Part shown: one piece after another, positions 1 to 6,440 of the stretch | How positions within the stretch are numbered: the stretch's first letter is position 1 | Layout of the letters: the number at the start of each line of letters is the position of its first letter | DNA from: Sphingomonas nostoxanthinifaciens | GTDB lineage: Bacteria > Pseudomonadota > Alphaproteobacteria > Sphingomonadales > Sphingomonadaceae | DNA: 64,000 nt | Reading direction: 5' to 3' | NCBI RefSeq assembly: GCF_019930585.1 | Contig: NZ_CP082839.1 | Location: 3,980,001 to 4,044,000, forward strand | Made by a program: the position numbers and the translations under genes | Notes under the pieces: model-generated | Seen by the model: only the letters and a program-made list of their open reading frames with translations | What the model was told of the DNA's origin: nothing | Database searches by the model: none

Positions 1-891
1 GATGCCGAGCGGATCGACCTCACCTCGGCCATGCTCAAGGCCGATCCGGCCCGGCTGGCGGACGAGGCGGCGGCGATCGGCCTGTTCGGCGGGCGCCGCT
101 GGATCCGGCTCGATCCCGCCGCTGACGATGCCTGCGATGCCATTGCGGCGTTGCTGGAGGCACCGGCAGCGGGCAATCCGGTCGCCGCGATCGGCGGAAC
201 CCTGCGCAAGGATGCGCGCCTGCTGAAGCTCGTCCAGGCAAGCGGCGCGGCGCTTGCCCATGCGAGCTATCTGCCCGAAGGACGCGACGCCGATGCGCTG
301 GTGACCGAGATGGCACGCGCGCTCGGGCTGCAGGCGCGGCCGGACGTCGCGCGCCGGCTGGCCTCCGCCACCGGCGGCGATCGCGCGATCATCGGGCAGG
401 AGCTGGAGAAGCTCGCCCTCTATCTCGATGCCGCCCCCGAACGGCCGCACCCGCTGGAGCATGACGCGCTGGACGCCCTGGGTGCCGCGACCGAGGAAGG
501 CGACCTTTCGCGCCTGACGCGCGCGGTCTTCTCCGGCGAGCCGCAGGCGGTCGACGAGGAGCTGGCGCGGCTCGCGAGCGAAGGGGTGGAGGGGATCACG
601 GTGTTGCGTGCCTTGTCGCGCCGGGCGTTGCAGCTGGCGCAGCTGCGGGCGCAGATGGCGGCGGGCGACAGCGTCGAGCATGTGATGCAGACCGCGGGGC
701 GCGCAATCTTCTGGAAGGAGCAGGCGCAGATCCGCGCCGAACTGATGCGCTGGACGCCGGAGGGGCTGGCGACCGCCATCGGCCGGCTGGCGGAGGCGGA
801 ACGGCAGGTGAAGTCGCCCGGTTATCCCGGACATGCGCTCGTCGAACAGGAACTGTTGGCAATCAGCCGCTTCGCCGCACGCCGGCGTTAG
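1..891 (+). CDS. holA: DNA polymerase III delta subunit, 3' part
   Basis: This is the C-terminal part of the delta subunit of DNA polymerase III, the clamp-loader subunit that opens the beta sliding clamp. The reading frame is open from base 1, so the gene starts upstream of the window; the first internal ATG is at 31. About 296 residues are visible. They match the family's AAA+ lid and C-terminal collar region, with the pattern GGDRAIIGQELEKLALY and a helical end containing LAEAERQVKSPG. The stop lies at 889-891 and overlaps by 4 bp the stop of the convergent regulator gene. It is a host housekeeping gene outside the prophage. The identification rests on family patterns recognised by eye. 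Confidence 0.88.
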   Translation, partial: DAERIDLTSAMLKADPARLADEAAAIGLFGGRRWIRLDPAADDACDAIAALLEAPAAGNPVAAIGGTLRKDARLLKLVQASGAALAHASYLPEGRDADALVTEMARALGLQARPDVARRLASATGGDRAIIGQELEKLALYLDAAPERPHPLEHDALDALGAATEEGDLSRLTRAVFSGEPQAVDEELARLASEGVEGITVLRALSRRALQLAQLRAQMAAGDSVEHVMQTAGRAIFWKEQAQIRAELMRWTPEGLATAIGRLAEAERQVKSPGYPGHALVEQELLAISRFAARRR

Positions 892-1346
892 CGTTGGAAA
901 TACAGGCGCGAGAGGCCCAGCCGCGCGTCGCTTTCCCCCACCTGGTCGAAGATGGTCTCCATTGATTCGATGGCTTCCGGCAGCATCTGGACGAAGATGC
1001 GGCGCCCGTCCTTGAGATCGGTGCGGCGCGAGATCATCCCCGAATCCTCCAGCTTCGTCAGCCAGCGCAGCCCGGTCGTCGACGGGACATTGGCGTAACT
1101 GACGACCGCCGAGACGCTGAGCATGCGGAACTCGCCATGGGCGATGTAGAGCGCCAGCAGCATATCCCATGCCGGTTCCGCGAACAGGTGGAGCCCCAGC
1201 ACCTTGTTGCGGACTGCGCGCGCCTTCATCCACGCCTTCGCCGTGGTCAGCCGGCGGATGTCCGCGTCCGTGTTCATACCAAGCGTTTCAGAGGCGTTGA
1301 TGGTTTGTGCACTTCTGACCTGCTGCCGACGAATGATCTCGTTCAT
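888..1346 (-). CDS. Winged-helix (MarR-like) transcriptional regulator
   Basis: The 152-residue protein looks like a sphingomonad family of winged-helix DNA-binding proteins distantly related to MarR. The central part reads EPAWDMLLALYIAHGE, then a helix-turn-helix (VSYANVPSTTGLRWLTKLEDSGMI), then a wing around RRTDLKDGRRIFVQ. The ATG at 1346 is chosen because GGAGAAG lies about 8 nt upstream; a longer frame adds eight residues without such a site. It converges on holA with a 4-bp overlap. A shorter, diverged relative is encoded at 2365-2766, just inside the prophage. The target is unknown. It reads away from the tRNA-Gly locus, so it probably has its own promoter in 1347-1450. Confidence 0.75.
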   Translation of the reverse strand: MNEIIRRQQVRSAQTINASETLGMNTDADIRRLTTAKAWMKARAVRNKVLGLHLFAEPAWDMLLALYIAHGEFRMLSVSAVVSYANVPSTTGLRWLTKLEDSGMISRRTDLKDGRRIFVQMLPEAIESMETIFDQVGESDARLGLSRLYFQR

Positions 1347-1584
1347 TGCCCGCTTCTCCTCACATCGCACTGACGGCGAATTATTAACTAGACCGGGCGC
1401 GCCTCATCTTGTTCCGGATCGATCCACTTTGGTTGGAATAATACTGAAAACGGATCGGTGGCAATCAATCCTCTGGCAGGACCGAACGTTTTAATGCCAT
1501 TCTGGCAATCATTAGATACATAAACGGACGGGATATTGTCATTCCGCCGGCTCGTTTCGTTCGCAGATGCAATAGAGAAGGGCG

Positions 1585-1613
1585 TTGACCACGCGCGCGG
1601 CACGCGGCAAGAG
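1585..1613 (+). promoter_or_regulatory. Candidate native promoter of tRNA-Gly
   Basis: A TTGACC box at 1585-1590 is followed after 17 bp by a weak -10 (CAAGAG, 1608-1613), ending 10 bp before the tRNA-Gly 5' fragment at 1623. The position fits a stable-RNA promoter. Only the -35 box is convincing. The rest of 1347-1622 shows no gene. Confidence 0.35.
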
Positions 1614-1622
1614 GCGCGCGAC

Positions 1623-1662
1623 GCGGGTATAGCTCAATGGTAGAGCGGTAGCCTTCCAAGCT
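1623..1662 (+). other. attL: 5' fragment of tRNA-Gly(UCC)
   Basis: These 40 bases are identical to 45017-45056, the first 40 nt of the intact tRNA-Gly gene, from base 1 through the anticodon loop and into the 3' side of the anticodon stem. The match begins exactly at tRNA position 1 and stops after CAAGCT; the next bases (GCCAG) are not tRNA. This is the left attachment site of the prophage. The fragment has no T-arm or acceptor 3' strand and cannot give a working tRNA, but the host promoter upstream could still transcribe it. Confidence 0.88.
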
Positions 1663-1693
1663 GCCAGATTTGGCAGTTTTCCGCGGCGTTTTG

Positions 1694-1753
1694 TGTAAAA
1701 TCACGCGAAAACCGGCCCTTTCTTTTCAAAAGCTTAGCCGGACGCTGTAAAAT
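1694..1753 (+). repeat. Candidate left arm-type integrase sites (TGTAAAAT x2)
   Basis: TGTAAAAT occurs at 1694-1701 (followed by CACGC) and at 1746-1753. The same octamer in the same orientation occurs twice at the other prophage end (44963-44970; 44975-44982, the latter followed by GACGC). Short direct repeats within about 100 bp on both sides of the core are what arm-type binding sites of a tyrosine integrase look like. The role is inferred from position only. Confidence 0.5.
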
Positions 1754-2364
1754 ATCAATCAGCCCCGCGCCTGCTGGATCAATCGCTCTCAGACGCGCTC
1801 CGCTCTATTATAGCGTGATGATCGACGCCGCGCTGAGATCAGCCTTCAGCTTCCGCGTCATTGGCGCTTGTGATGGTGATAGGTCGGCTTGCCTGCGGCG
1901 CATGCGGAGAGCAGCCGCAGGAGCAAGAGCGCGTGGTGTCAAACGGACCACGCCGCGCGCTTGATGCTGATCCGTAGAATCCCATCATCATCACCTTCGC
2001 TAACCTGCAGCAACAGCTAAACGGTTCGGGTATCGTTGTAACGGTGCTAAGTATGTGTCTGAAAATGCTTTTCAAAAAAACTCGGGCAGAATTCTAGTTA
2101 GCGCCGATGGTGCGAAGCGCTTTCATACAAGGCCATCAATTCGGATCAATAATTCTCAATACAATAGAGAGATTGCAAGACGCGACACTTGATCTGCCAG
2201 GACCAGCGTCGCGCGTAAGCTATGTATGTATGATCTCTTCAGTTCGGCAATTTACTACCTTCAAAATTTGCGTGTGCCAGCGATGCTCGTGATCGTGAAC
2301 ATTAACAATAAGGGCGCCCTGCGTTGCCTCTGCAATAAGATAATGAAAATAGGAAGGATCCACC
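1754..2364. other. Left prophage end without a convincing gene
   Basis: About 600 bp of prophage DNA. The first half is GC-rich; from about 2000 the DNA becomes clearly AT-richer, leading into the regulator gene at 2365. Short open frames exist on both strands but show no ribosome binding site or family pattern. The AT-rich part probably holds the promoter of the 2365 gene. I see no RNA gene or repeat beyond the TGTAAAAT sites. Confidence 0.4.
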
Positions 2365-2766
2365 ATGCGGCTACAAGCTCTAAAACTGGCAAAACAGATA
2401 ATGGCCGCACGGTTAATTCGAAAAAGGCATTTTACTCATGGCCTTTTTGATGAACATGCTTGGGACATATTGCTGCTTTTATACATTGCGGGAGAGGAAG
2501 GGCAGATTGTTACGGTCGAAGAAGTTGCGGAATTCACCGAGACTCGCCTGTCTTCACTCGATCGATGGCTTATTGTATTAAAGGCGCAATCAATCACTGT
2601 GCTGTCATCCTGGCCTCATCCCCACCTAGAGCTCATGCCAGAAGCAAAAACAAAAATGCTGTCCCTTCTCCTAGAAACATTGAGTCTTCAAAATGACGAT
2701 CACACTGGCAACCTCGCGTCAGAGCTGGGCCTTATCCCTAATGAAGACCGCATTGGAAATTCTTGA
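2365..2766 (+). CDS. Winged-helix regulator-like protein, prophage left-end cargo
   Basis: The 133-residue protein shares its plan with the host regulator at 888-1346: a basic N-terminal helix, then DEHAWDILLLLYIAGEEG, a helix-turn-helix (VAEFTETRLSSLDRWLIVL), and a C-terminal LELMPEAKTKMLSLLLETL. The wing is degenerate, lacking the RRTDLKDGRRIFV segment, so DNA binding may be altered. GGAAGGA stands about 6 nt before the ATG. Base composition is much more AT-rich than the surroundings, which points to separate acquisition. It lies between attL and the lysis genes, a usual place for cargo expressed from its own promoter in the lysogen. The function is unknown. Confidence 0.7.
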   Translation: MRLQALKLAKQIMAARLIRKRHFTHGLFDEHAWDILLLLYIAGEEGQIVTVEEVAEFTETRLSSLDRWLIVLKAQSITVLSSWPHPHLELMPEAKTKMLSLLLETLSLQNDDHTGNLASELGLIPNEDRIGNS

Positions 2767-3136
2767 CGAAGGCGAAGGTTCTACTTCGGCCTGTCACCTT
2801 CAAACAGCGATCGACCATATGAGCCCAAAGGCAAACGAGGATAGGAAGCCCGCCATAACCGAATGAGCGTCGGCACACCGTTATCCGCCCATAACGGGAT
2901 GCATTCGCGCACGATGTCCCCGGCGTTCGCGATCGCGGCGCGGTGTGCCGTCGATCCCGCGGGGTTCACGAGGAGCGCTATGGCTCAAGCTAAAGCGCTC
3001 GAAGCGGCTGCCTAGCCGAACAGATCGACAGGCCGGGGGCTGAAGTCGAGAGAAAGAGCCGAAAAGGAAGTGTTTAGATCGGACGGAGCGTTATACTTGG
3101 ACGCCGGGGTTGGAATTGGCGTCCAGGGGAACGACC
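2767..3136. other. Non-coding stretch with a small inverted repeat
   Basis: No convincing gene. Near its right end GGACGCC (3099-3105) and GGCGTCC (3118-3124) form a 7-bp inverted repeat with a 12-nt loop, just upstream of the small gene at 3137. It could be a regulator site or transcript hairpin. Confidence 0.35.
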
Positions 3137-3259
3137 ATGGTTCGTGTTCGCGGCATTCTGCCCGACGGGGTAAATCTTAATATGGAGGCGGTCCCATCCC
3201 CGGGTGATGGCGTCGCGCTAAGCGACCATAGGACATTCAATGTTTCCCGTGTCATTTGA
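3137..3259 (+). CDS. Small 40-aa phage protein
   Basis: The 40-residue frame starts MVRVRGILPDGVNL and ends HRTFNVSRVI. It has the beta-rich rhythm of small phage proteins of the type hydrophobic strand - DG - hydrophobic strand - PxxGD - strand - xxVxxV. GGGG lies 8 nt before the ATG. It points rightwards and converges on the leftward late operon. I do not recognise a named family. A chance frame of this length is possible, but the composition looks protein-like. Confidence 0.4.
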   Translation: MVRVRGILPDGVNLNMEAVPSPGDGVALSDHRTFNVSRVI

Positions 3260-3381
3260 GGTCGGGAGGCTGGCGACGAACGCGGTCCCTTCCATCCGAG
3301 CTAACACTCGCTCCAGCCGAAGCTTAGGCCGGCCCTCACGCACTGGCGGAGGAGCGATAGCGCCCCTCCCGCCGCTCGGGA

Positions 3382-3612
3382 TCACGCTGCCGGCGTGAAA
3401 TCGAGATAGTACGACTTGCCGACCTCGAACTGCAGGGCGGCATCGGGATTGTCGACGAGCATCTCGAGAGATCCCCATGGCGTGGCCTTGGTGAAGCGGC
3501 CGTCTTCGGACTGGACCTCTTCCGAGTAGACGGTATGGAACTTCACCACTCGGCCTTCGCCGTCCTCCTGCTTGAGGACGGCAAAGCAGTTGAATTTCGC
3601 GCGAACGGTCAT
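3382..3612 (-). CDS. Small conserved phage protein, end of late operon
   Basis: A 76-residue protein with the core EDGRFTKATPWGSLEMLVDNP and the end GKSYYLDFTPA, a pattern I associate with small phage proteins next to lysis genes whose role is not established. It is probably a single beta-rich domain with no membrane segment or signal. It is the last leftward gene before the prophage left end, after the 123-residue gene and the holin-like gene. The spacer 3260-3381 shows no gene. Confidence 0.6.
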   Translation of the reverse strand: MTVRAKFNCFAVLKQEDGEGRVVKFHTVYSEEVQSEDGRFTKATPWGSLEMLVDNPDAALQFEVGKSYYLDFTPAA

Positions 3613-3643
3613 TGCGGTTTCCTGTCGATAATGTGGCGGATGC

Positions 3644-4015
3644 TCAGGCGGCGACGGCCGCCGACGCGGTGCCCGGCTTCAGCGCCGTGGCCACATCGTT
3701 GTAGAGCGACTGAACCAGCTCGCGCGCGACGTCGCCGGCATCGGCCGCGAGTGAAGCCAGCCCGCCACCTGTGACATAGGTCAGGACGAGCGGCGCGGTG
3801 TTCGCCACCACCTGTTCGAACTTCTCGGCGCCCGTCAGCGTCGAGTCCTTCAGCGCCTTGATATCGGCGGTGACGGTGGCGCCGATCGAGGTCGTCTTGA
3901 GGGTGGCGACCACCTTCTGCGTCTCGGACAGGGCGAACTGCTCGACCGCGTGGCCGGCGGCGTGGAGCGCGGCCAGCTGCGCGGAGCTGAGGAATCCGAC
4001 GAAAAGTTTGGACAT
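3644..4015 (-). CDS. Hypothetical phage protein (lysis region)
   Basis: A 123-residue, alanine-rich, mainly helical protein with the segment TGAEKFEQVVANTAPLVLTY near the middle and an Ala/Thr-rich end. The N terminus (MSKLFVGFLSSAQLAAL) is mildly hydrophobic but has no clear signal peptide. It stands 19 bp downstream of the holin-like gene and upstream of the small 76-residue gene, all on one strand. It could be a lysis accessory protein or an unrelated small phage protein; I do not recognise it. Confidence 0.6.
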   Translation of the reverse strand: MSKLFVGFLSSAQLAALHAAGHAVEQFALSETQKVVATLKTTSIGATVTADIKALKDSTLTGAEKFEQVVANTAPLVLTYVTGGGLASLAADAGDVARELVQSLYNDVATALKPGTASAAVAA

Positions 4016-4034
4016 GGTATTCTCCGATTGAAGG

Positions 4035-4418
4035 TCAGGCGGAAGGGCCAGCGCTGACGGCCTGACCGGCGGCAGCGACGGGAAGAGGGCCGGCGGCCGA
4101 AGCCGGAGGTATCTTGTTGATCAGCCGGAAGAGCCGGTCGTCGGCCTCGGGCTGGGGGTCGCCATTGAGCGCGGCCCATGCGGCGGCTAGGCGGGTATGG
4201 GAAAGGAAGGCGCGCGCCTGCGCCCAGCCGGTGGCGCCGGCGACCATGAGCGTGCCGACGATCGTCTCGACCATGGTGGCGATGAAGCCGTCGACTGCGC
4301 CCTGGTCGACAATCCCGCGCGTCACCAGCGCGGAGCCGGCGGCGACGAGGGCGTGACGGACGAGCGACGCGAGCAGGGCATGCACGGCCGTGGCGGCCGG
4401 CGCGGGAAGGTCGGACAT
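4035..4418 (-). CDS. Putative holin (two membrane segments)
   Basis: A 127-residue protein with two hydrophobic segments: about residues 12-32 (VHALLASLVRHALVAAGSAL) and about residues 45-65 (FIATMVETIVGTLMVAGATG), followed by a soluble Ala/Pro-rich tail. This resembles the small two-segment holins found in phages of alphaproteobacteria. Such a protein would permeabilise the inner membrane and release the endolysin encoded 10 bp upstream (4429-4941). The gene pair order and tight spacing support a lysis role. A second holin-like candidate is at 5269-5781, so which of the two is the true holin is open. Confidence 0.6.
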   Translation of the reverse strand: MSDLPAPAATAVHALLASLVRHALVAAGSALVTRGIVDQGAVDGFIATMVETIVGTLMVAGATGWAQARAFLSHTRLAAAWAALNGDPQPEADDRLFRLINKIPPASAAGPLPVAAAGQAVSAGPSA

Positions 4419-4428
4419 GTGTGGTCCT

Positions 4429-4941
4429 TTAGGCTTCGTTGGTCGAGGCGGGCACGCCGGCGGCCGTCATCAGGACCGGATGGCCGAGCAGCGGCTGATC
4501 GGACGGCCAGCGGGCGGCGATGCAGCGCGCTTTCTCGATCCGGACGATCGACACGCGGTCGCCCTGATTGCCGCCCAGCACGTGGAAGGCCGTCAGATCC
4601 TCGCCGACGTAGAAGCCGACGTGGCCGCCGCCGGGGCGCTGGAACACCAGCACCGCGCCGGGCGCGAGCATGTCGCGCGCGATCGGCTTGCCCCACGTCG
4701 CCCAGCTCGTCGCGCGCACGCCGATCTTCATGCTCGACAGGTCGACGCCCGCCTCGCGGAAGCTTTCGGCGACGAACACGCCGCACCACGGCACGCTGTC
4801 GGCATTGTAGAGGACGCCCAGCACCTTGATCGTAAGCGCGCGCGCCCAGCCGATGATGGTTGGATTGTTGGCGACGCCGGCCGCTTCACGCGTGCCGACG
4901 AGCGCCCGCGCGCGGACGAGCCACGCGGGATCACTTTCCAT
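4429..4941 (-). CDS. Endolysin-like cysteine peptidase/amidase (TIGR02594 type)
   Basis: The 170-residue protein matches the pattern of TIGR02594 proteins, an NlpC/P60- or CHAP-like cysteine peptidase fold used by many phages as endolysin. Cys53 in DSVPWCGVFVAESFREAG is the expected nucleophile and His107 in GGGHVGFYVGED the general base. There is no signal peptide, so export would depend on a holin. It is the upstream gene of a leftward group with the holin-like gene. The ATG at 4941 faces the divergent small membrane-protein gene at 5004, so a promoter for both may lie in 4942-5003, which contains TATAAA at 4971-4976. Confidence 0.78.
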   Translation of the reverse strand: MESDPAWLVRARALVGTREAAGVANNPTIIGWARALTIKVLGVLYNADSVPWCGVFVAESFREAGVDLSSMKIGVRATSWATWGKPIARDMLAPGAVLVFQRPGGGHVGFYVGEDLTAFHVLGGNQGDRVSIVRIEKARCIAARWPSDQPLLGHPVLMTAAGVPASTNEA

Positions 4942-5003
4942 AGTTAACCAGCCTTTAGGAGGCCTGCGGCTATAAAATGCACACAGGCGTGTTGGAGATG
5001 ACG

Positions 5004-5099
5004 ATGTCCAAGTATCTGTTCGCGAGCGCGTTTCTGGTCGGCATCACCGGCGTTCTGGCTGCCGCGCCGCTTGCGGCCTACGTGATCGGGATCGCCTAA
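5004..5099 (+). CDS. Tiny single-span membrane protein (31 aa)
   Basis: A 31-residue frame, MSKYLFASAFLVGITGVLAA and on to the end YVIGIA, almost entirely hydrophobic: one membrane span. GGAG at 4993-4996 is 7 nt before the ATG at 5004, which favours this start over the in-frame ATG at 4998. It is the only rightward gene among the leftward lysis genes, divergent from the endolysin. It could be expressed in the lysogen or act in lysis; neither is shown. Confidence 0.5.
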   Translation: MSKYLFASAFLVGITGVLAAAPLAAYVIGIA

Positions 5100-5234
5100 G
5101 CGTTGGGGCGCGTCAGCGCTGGCTAAGCGACGTCCCCCCCGTCGATAATAGCCGTCTCCAATGTAAGGGCGATGTCAGGGCAGTTGGGCACATTCGGGGA
5201 GCCTGGCTGTCTACACCTCGGGGGCCAGGAAGTG

Positions 5235-5260
5235 CCCCGCCGCACCCCCGCGCGGCGGGG
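5235..5260 (-). terminator. GC-rich hairpin after the 5269 gene
   Basis: CCCCGCCGC (5235-5243) pairs with GCGGCGGGG (5252-5260) around an 8-nt loop, 9 bp past the stop of the leftward gene ending at 5269. No T-run follows on the minus strand, so it may be a weak terminator or only a transcript-end structure. The rest of 5100-5268 holds nothing I can identify. Confidence 0.4.
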
Positions 5261-5268
5261 TGCGACGC

Positions 5269-5781
5269 TCAGTCTTGCTGATCGAGCTTCCGCAGCAACT
5301 CGATCTGATCTTCCGGAGGCCGCGATTGAGCCGGGCGCCGATACTGCGAGCGAAGCGCCGAGCCGATCGGGTTCTCGTCACGGATGACGTCGATGCGAAC
5401 GTTGTCGGGTGCGCCGCTGCCGGCCGGCACCTTGACGACGTCGCCCGCGATGGAAGCGCGCGTGAACTGATCCAGCTGCGCCTCAGCCGCTCGCATGAAC
5501 CGCGAGCGCAAGAGCTTGATCAGGCGGTCGGATGAGACTGCCGCGAGCGCCGAGCAGAACGCGCGCACGTCGCCGTGCAGGTCGAACTTGTCGGAGATGA
5601 TGACCGCGAACAGCCCGACCAATCCGAGCAGCAGAGCATCGCCCAGCATCGCGCGCCAGCTGAGCCGTCGTCCTTCGCTCAGCGCGAGACCATAGCGGGC
5701 CGCCGTGCCGATCATCAGCCCCGCGCCGATCGCCCCATAGCGGCCCGCAGCATCCGCCTGCCAGGTCAACGGAACACCCAT
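5269..5781 (-). CDS. Membrane protein, possible holin/lysis protein
   Basis: The 170-residue protein has up to three hydrophobic stretches in its first 90 residues (around GAIGAGLMIGTAARYGLAL, DALLLGLVGLFAVIISDKF and AFCSALAAVSSDRLIKLL), then a charged C-terminal half of about 80 residues. This is the layout of phage holin-family proteins with a cytoplasmic tail. The ATG at 5781 overlaps the end of the upstream membrane-protein gene (stop at 5766-5768) by 16 bp; a longer frame upstream only repeats non-hydrophobic shadow sequence. It belongs to the lysis cluster, but the assignment is structural guesswork. Confidence 0.5.
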   Translation of the reverse strand: MGVPLTWQADAAGRYGAIGAGLMIGTAARYGLALSEGRRLSWRAMLGDALLLGLVGLFAVIISDKFDLHGDVRAFCSALAAVSSDRLIKLLRSRFMRAAEAQLDQFTRASIAGDVVKVPAGSGAPDNVRIDVIRDENPIGSALRSQYRRPAQSRPPEDQIELLRKLDQQD

Positions 5782-6158
5782 GCCGCAGCGACCAGCGCCA
5801 TGACGATCGCTGCGTTGACCGCCATGCCGCGATGCACGCGGGCGAGGCCGATCTCGCGTTTGAGCGCGCGCGTGCCGAGCAGCAGGATGAGGGCGGCGCA
5901 CATGGTCGCGATCGCCATGATCTCGATGCCGTCGCCGATGAGCGGCGGCCACGGTGTGCCGAACAGGCCTGGCAGAAAGGCCGGACCGAACAACCAGATC
6001 CCGATCGCCGTGACAGCGGTTGTGAGGCTGCGGTAGCGATCCAGAACGGTGGTCGACCGCCCCTGGGCGCCCCAACTCAGCACGACCATGCTGGCGAGCA
6101 GAAACAGCGCGAGACGCAACCCGATGCGGGTTGCGTCCACCCAGGCAGGCGCGCTCAC
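5766..6158 (-). CDS. Four-span membrane protein of the lysis cluster
   Basis: A 130-residue protein with four predicted membrane spans: about residues 12-28, 50-70, 77-97 and 110-127 (ending AAIVMALVAAAWVFR). The GTG at 6158 is preferred because residues encoded upstream are neither hydrophobic nor protein-like, and because the stop of a 13-codon leader overlaps this GTG. An 8-bp perfect stem (6160-6167/6173-6180) covers the expected ribosome binding site, so its translation may depend on ribosomes finishing the leader. It overlaps the next gene by 16 bp. It may act with the neighbouring holin-like protein. I do not recognise the family. Confidence 0.5.
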   Translation of the reverse strand: MSAPAWVDATRIGLRLALFLLASMVVLSWGAQGRSTTVLDRYRSLTTAVTAIGIWLFGPAFLPGLFGTPWPPLIGDGIEIMAIATMCAALILLLGTRALKREIGLARVHRGMAVNAAIVMALVAAAWVFR

Positions 6159-6196
6159 TCTCCCGGCTGCCTGCCGGGAGATAGTTCGATCATCAT
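6155..6196 (-). promoter_or_regulatory. 13-codon leader frame with start-covering hairpin
   Basis: MMIELSPGRQPGE has a GGAG ribosome binding site 8 nt before its ATG. Its TGA overlaps the GTG of the membrane-protein gene. Within it, CTCCCGGC (6160-6167) and GCCGGGAG (6173-6180) form a perfect 8-bp hairpin with a 5-nt loop that would hide the downstream start. The layout suggests translational coupling. The function is inferred. Confidence 0.4.
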
Positions 6197-6354
6197 CGTG
6201 AGGTCTCCAGCCTGCTAAAGACGCGGCGAGCGAGGTCGTTGATAGGGATGCGCTTCCAGCGCAGTTGCCGGTGAAGCGCGCCCTCGGTCCCAGCTCGGCG
6301 CGCTTCATTGCATCCATTTTGGATGATACGTGCATGGCGAGGTCGCCGGCACAT
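6193..6354 (-). CDS. Possible small basic protein (53 aa)
   Basis: A 53-codon, very basic frame starting MCRRPRHARII, with an end rich in Arg (DLARRVFSRLETSR). Its TGA overlaps the ATG of the 13-codon leader, as in the coupled genes of this phage. The GC-rich sequence makes chance open frames common, and the frame overlaps another open frame on the same strand, so this is weakly supported. Apart from it, 6196-6440 holds nothing clear. Confidence 0.22.
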   Translation of the reverse strand: MCRRPRHARIIQNGCNEARRAGTEGALHRQLRWKRIPINDLARRVFSRLETSR

Positions 6355-6440
6355 CCCATCCCGACTATGGGTGGCGCACAGCGAGTCGCTGGGGCAAAGG
6401 GATGGAGCGCGGCGATACTGGACCGTCGCGCTCCATTTCG

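Noticed and set aside
1839..2450. Short open frames on both strands at the prophage left end
   Set aside because: No ribosome sites, odd composition (Cys/Arg-rich), and overlap each other; treated as non-coding.
5782..6075. N-terminal extension of the 5269 gene
   Set aside because: Sequence before the ATG at 5781 is Arg/His-rich shadow of the four-span protein and not hydrophobic; the coupled ATG fits better.
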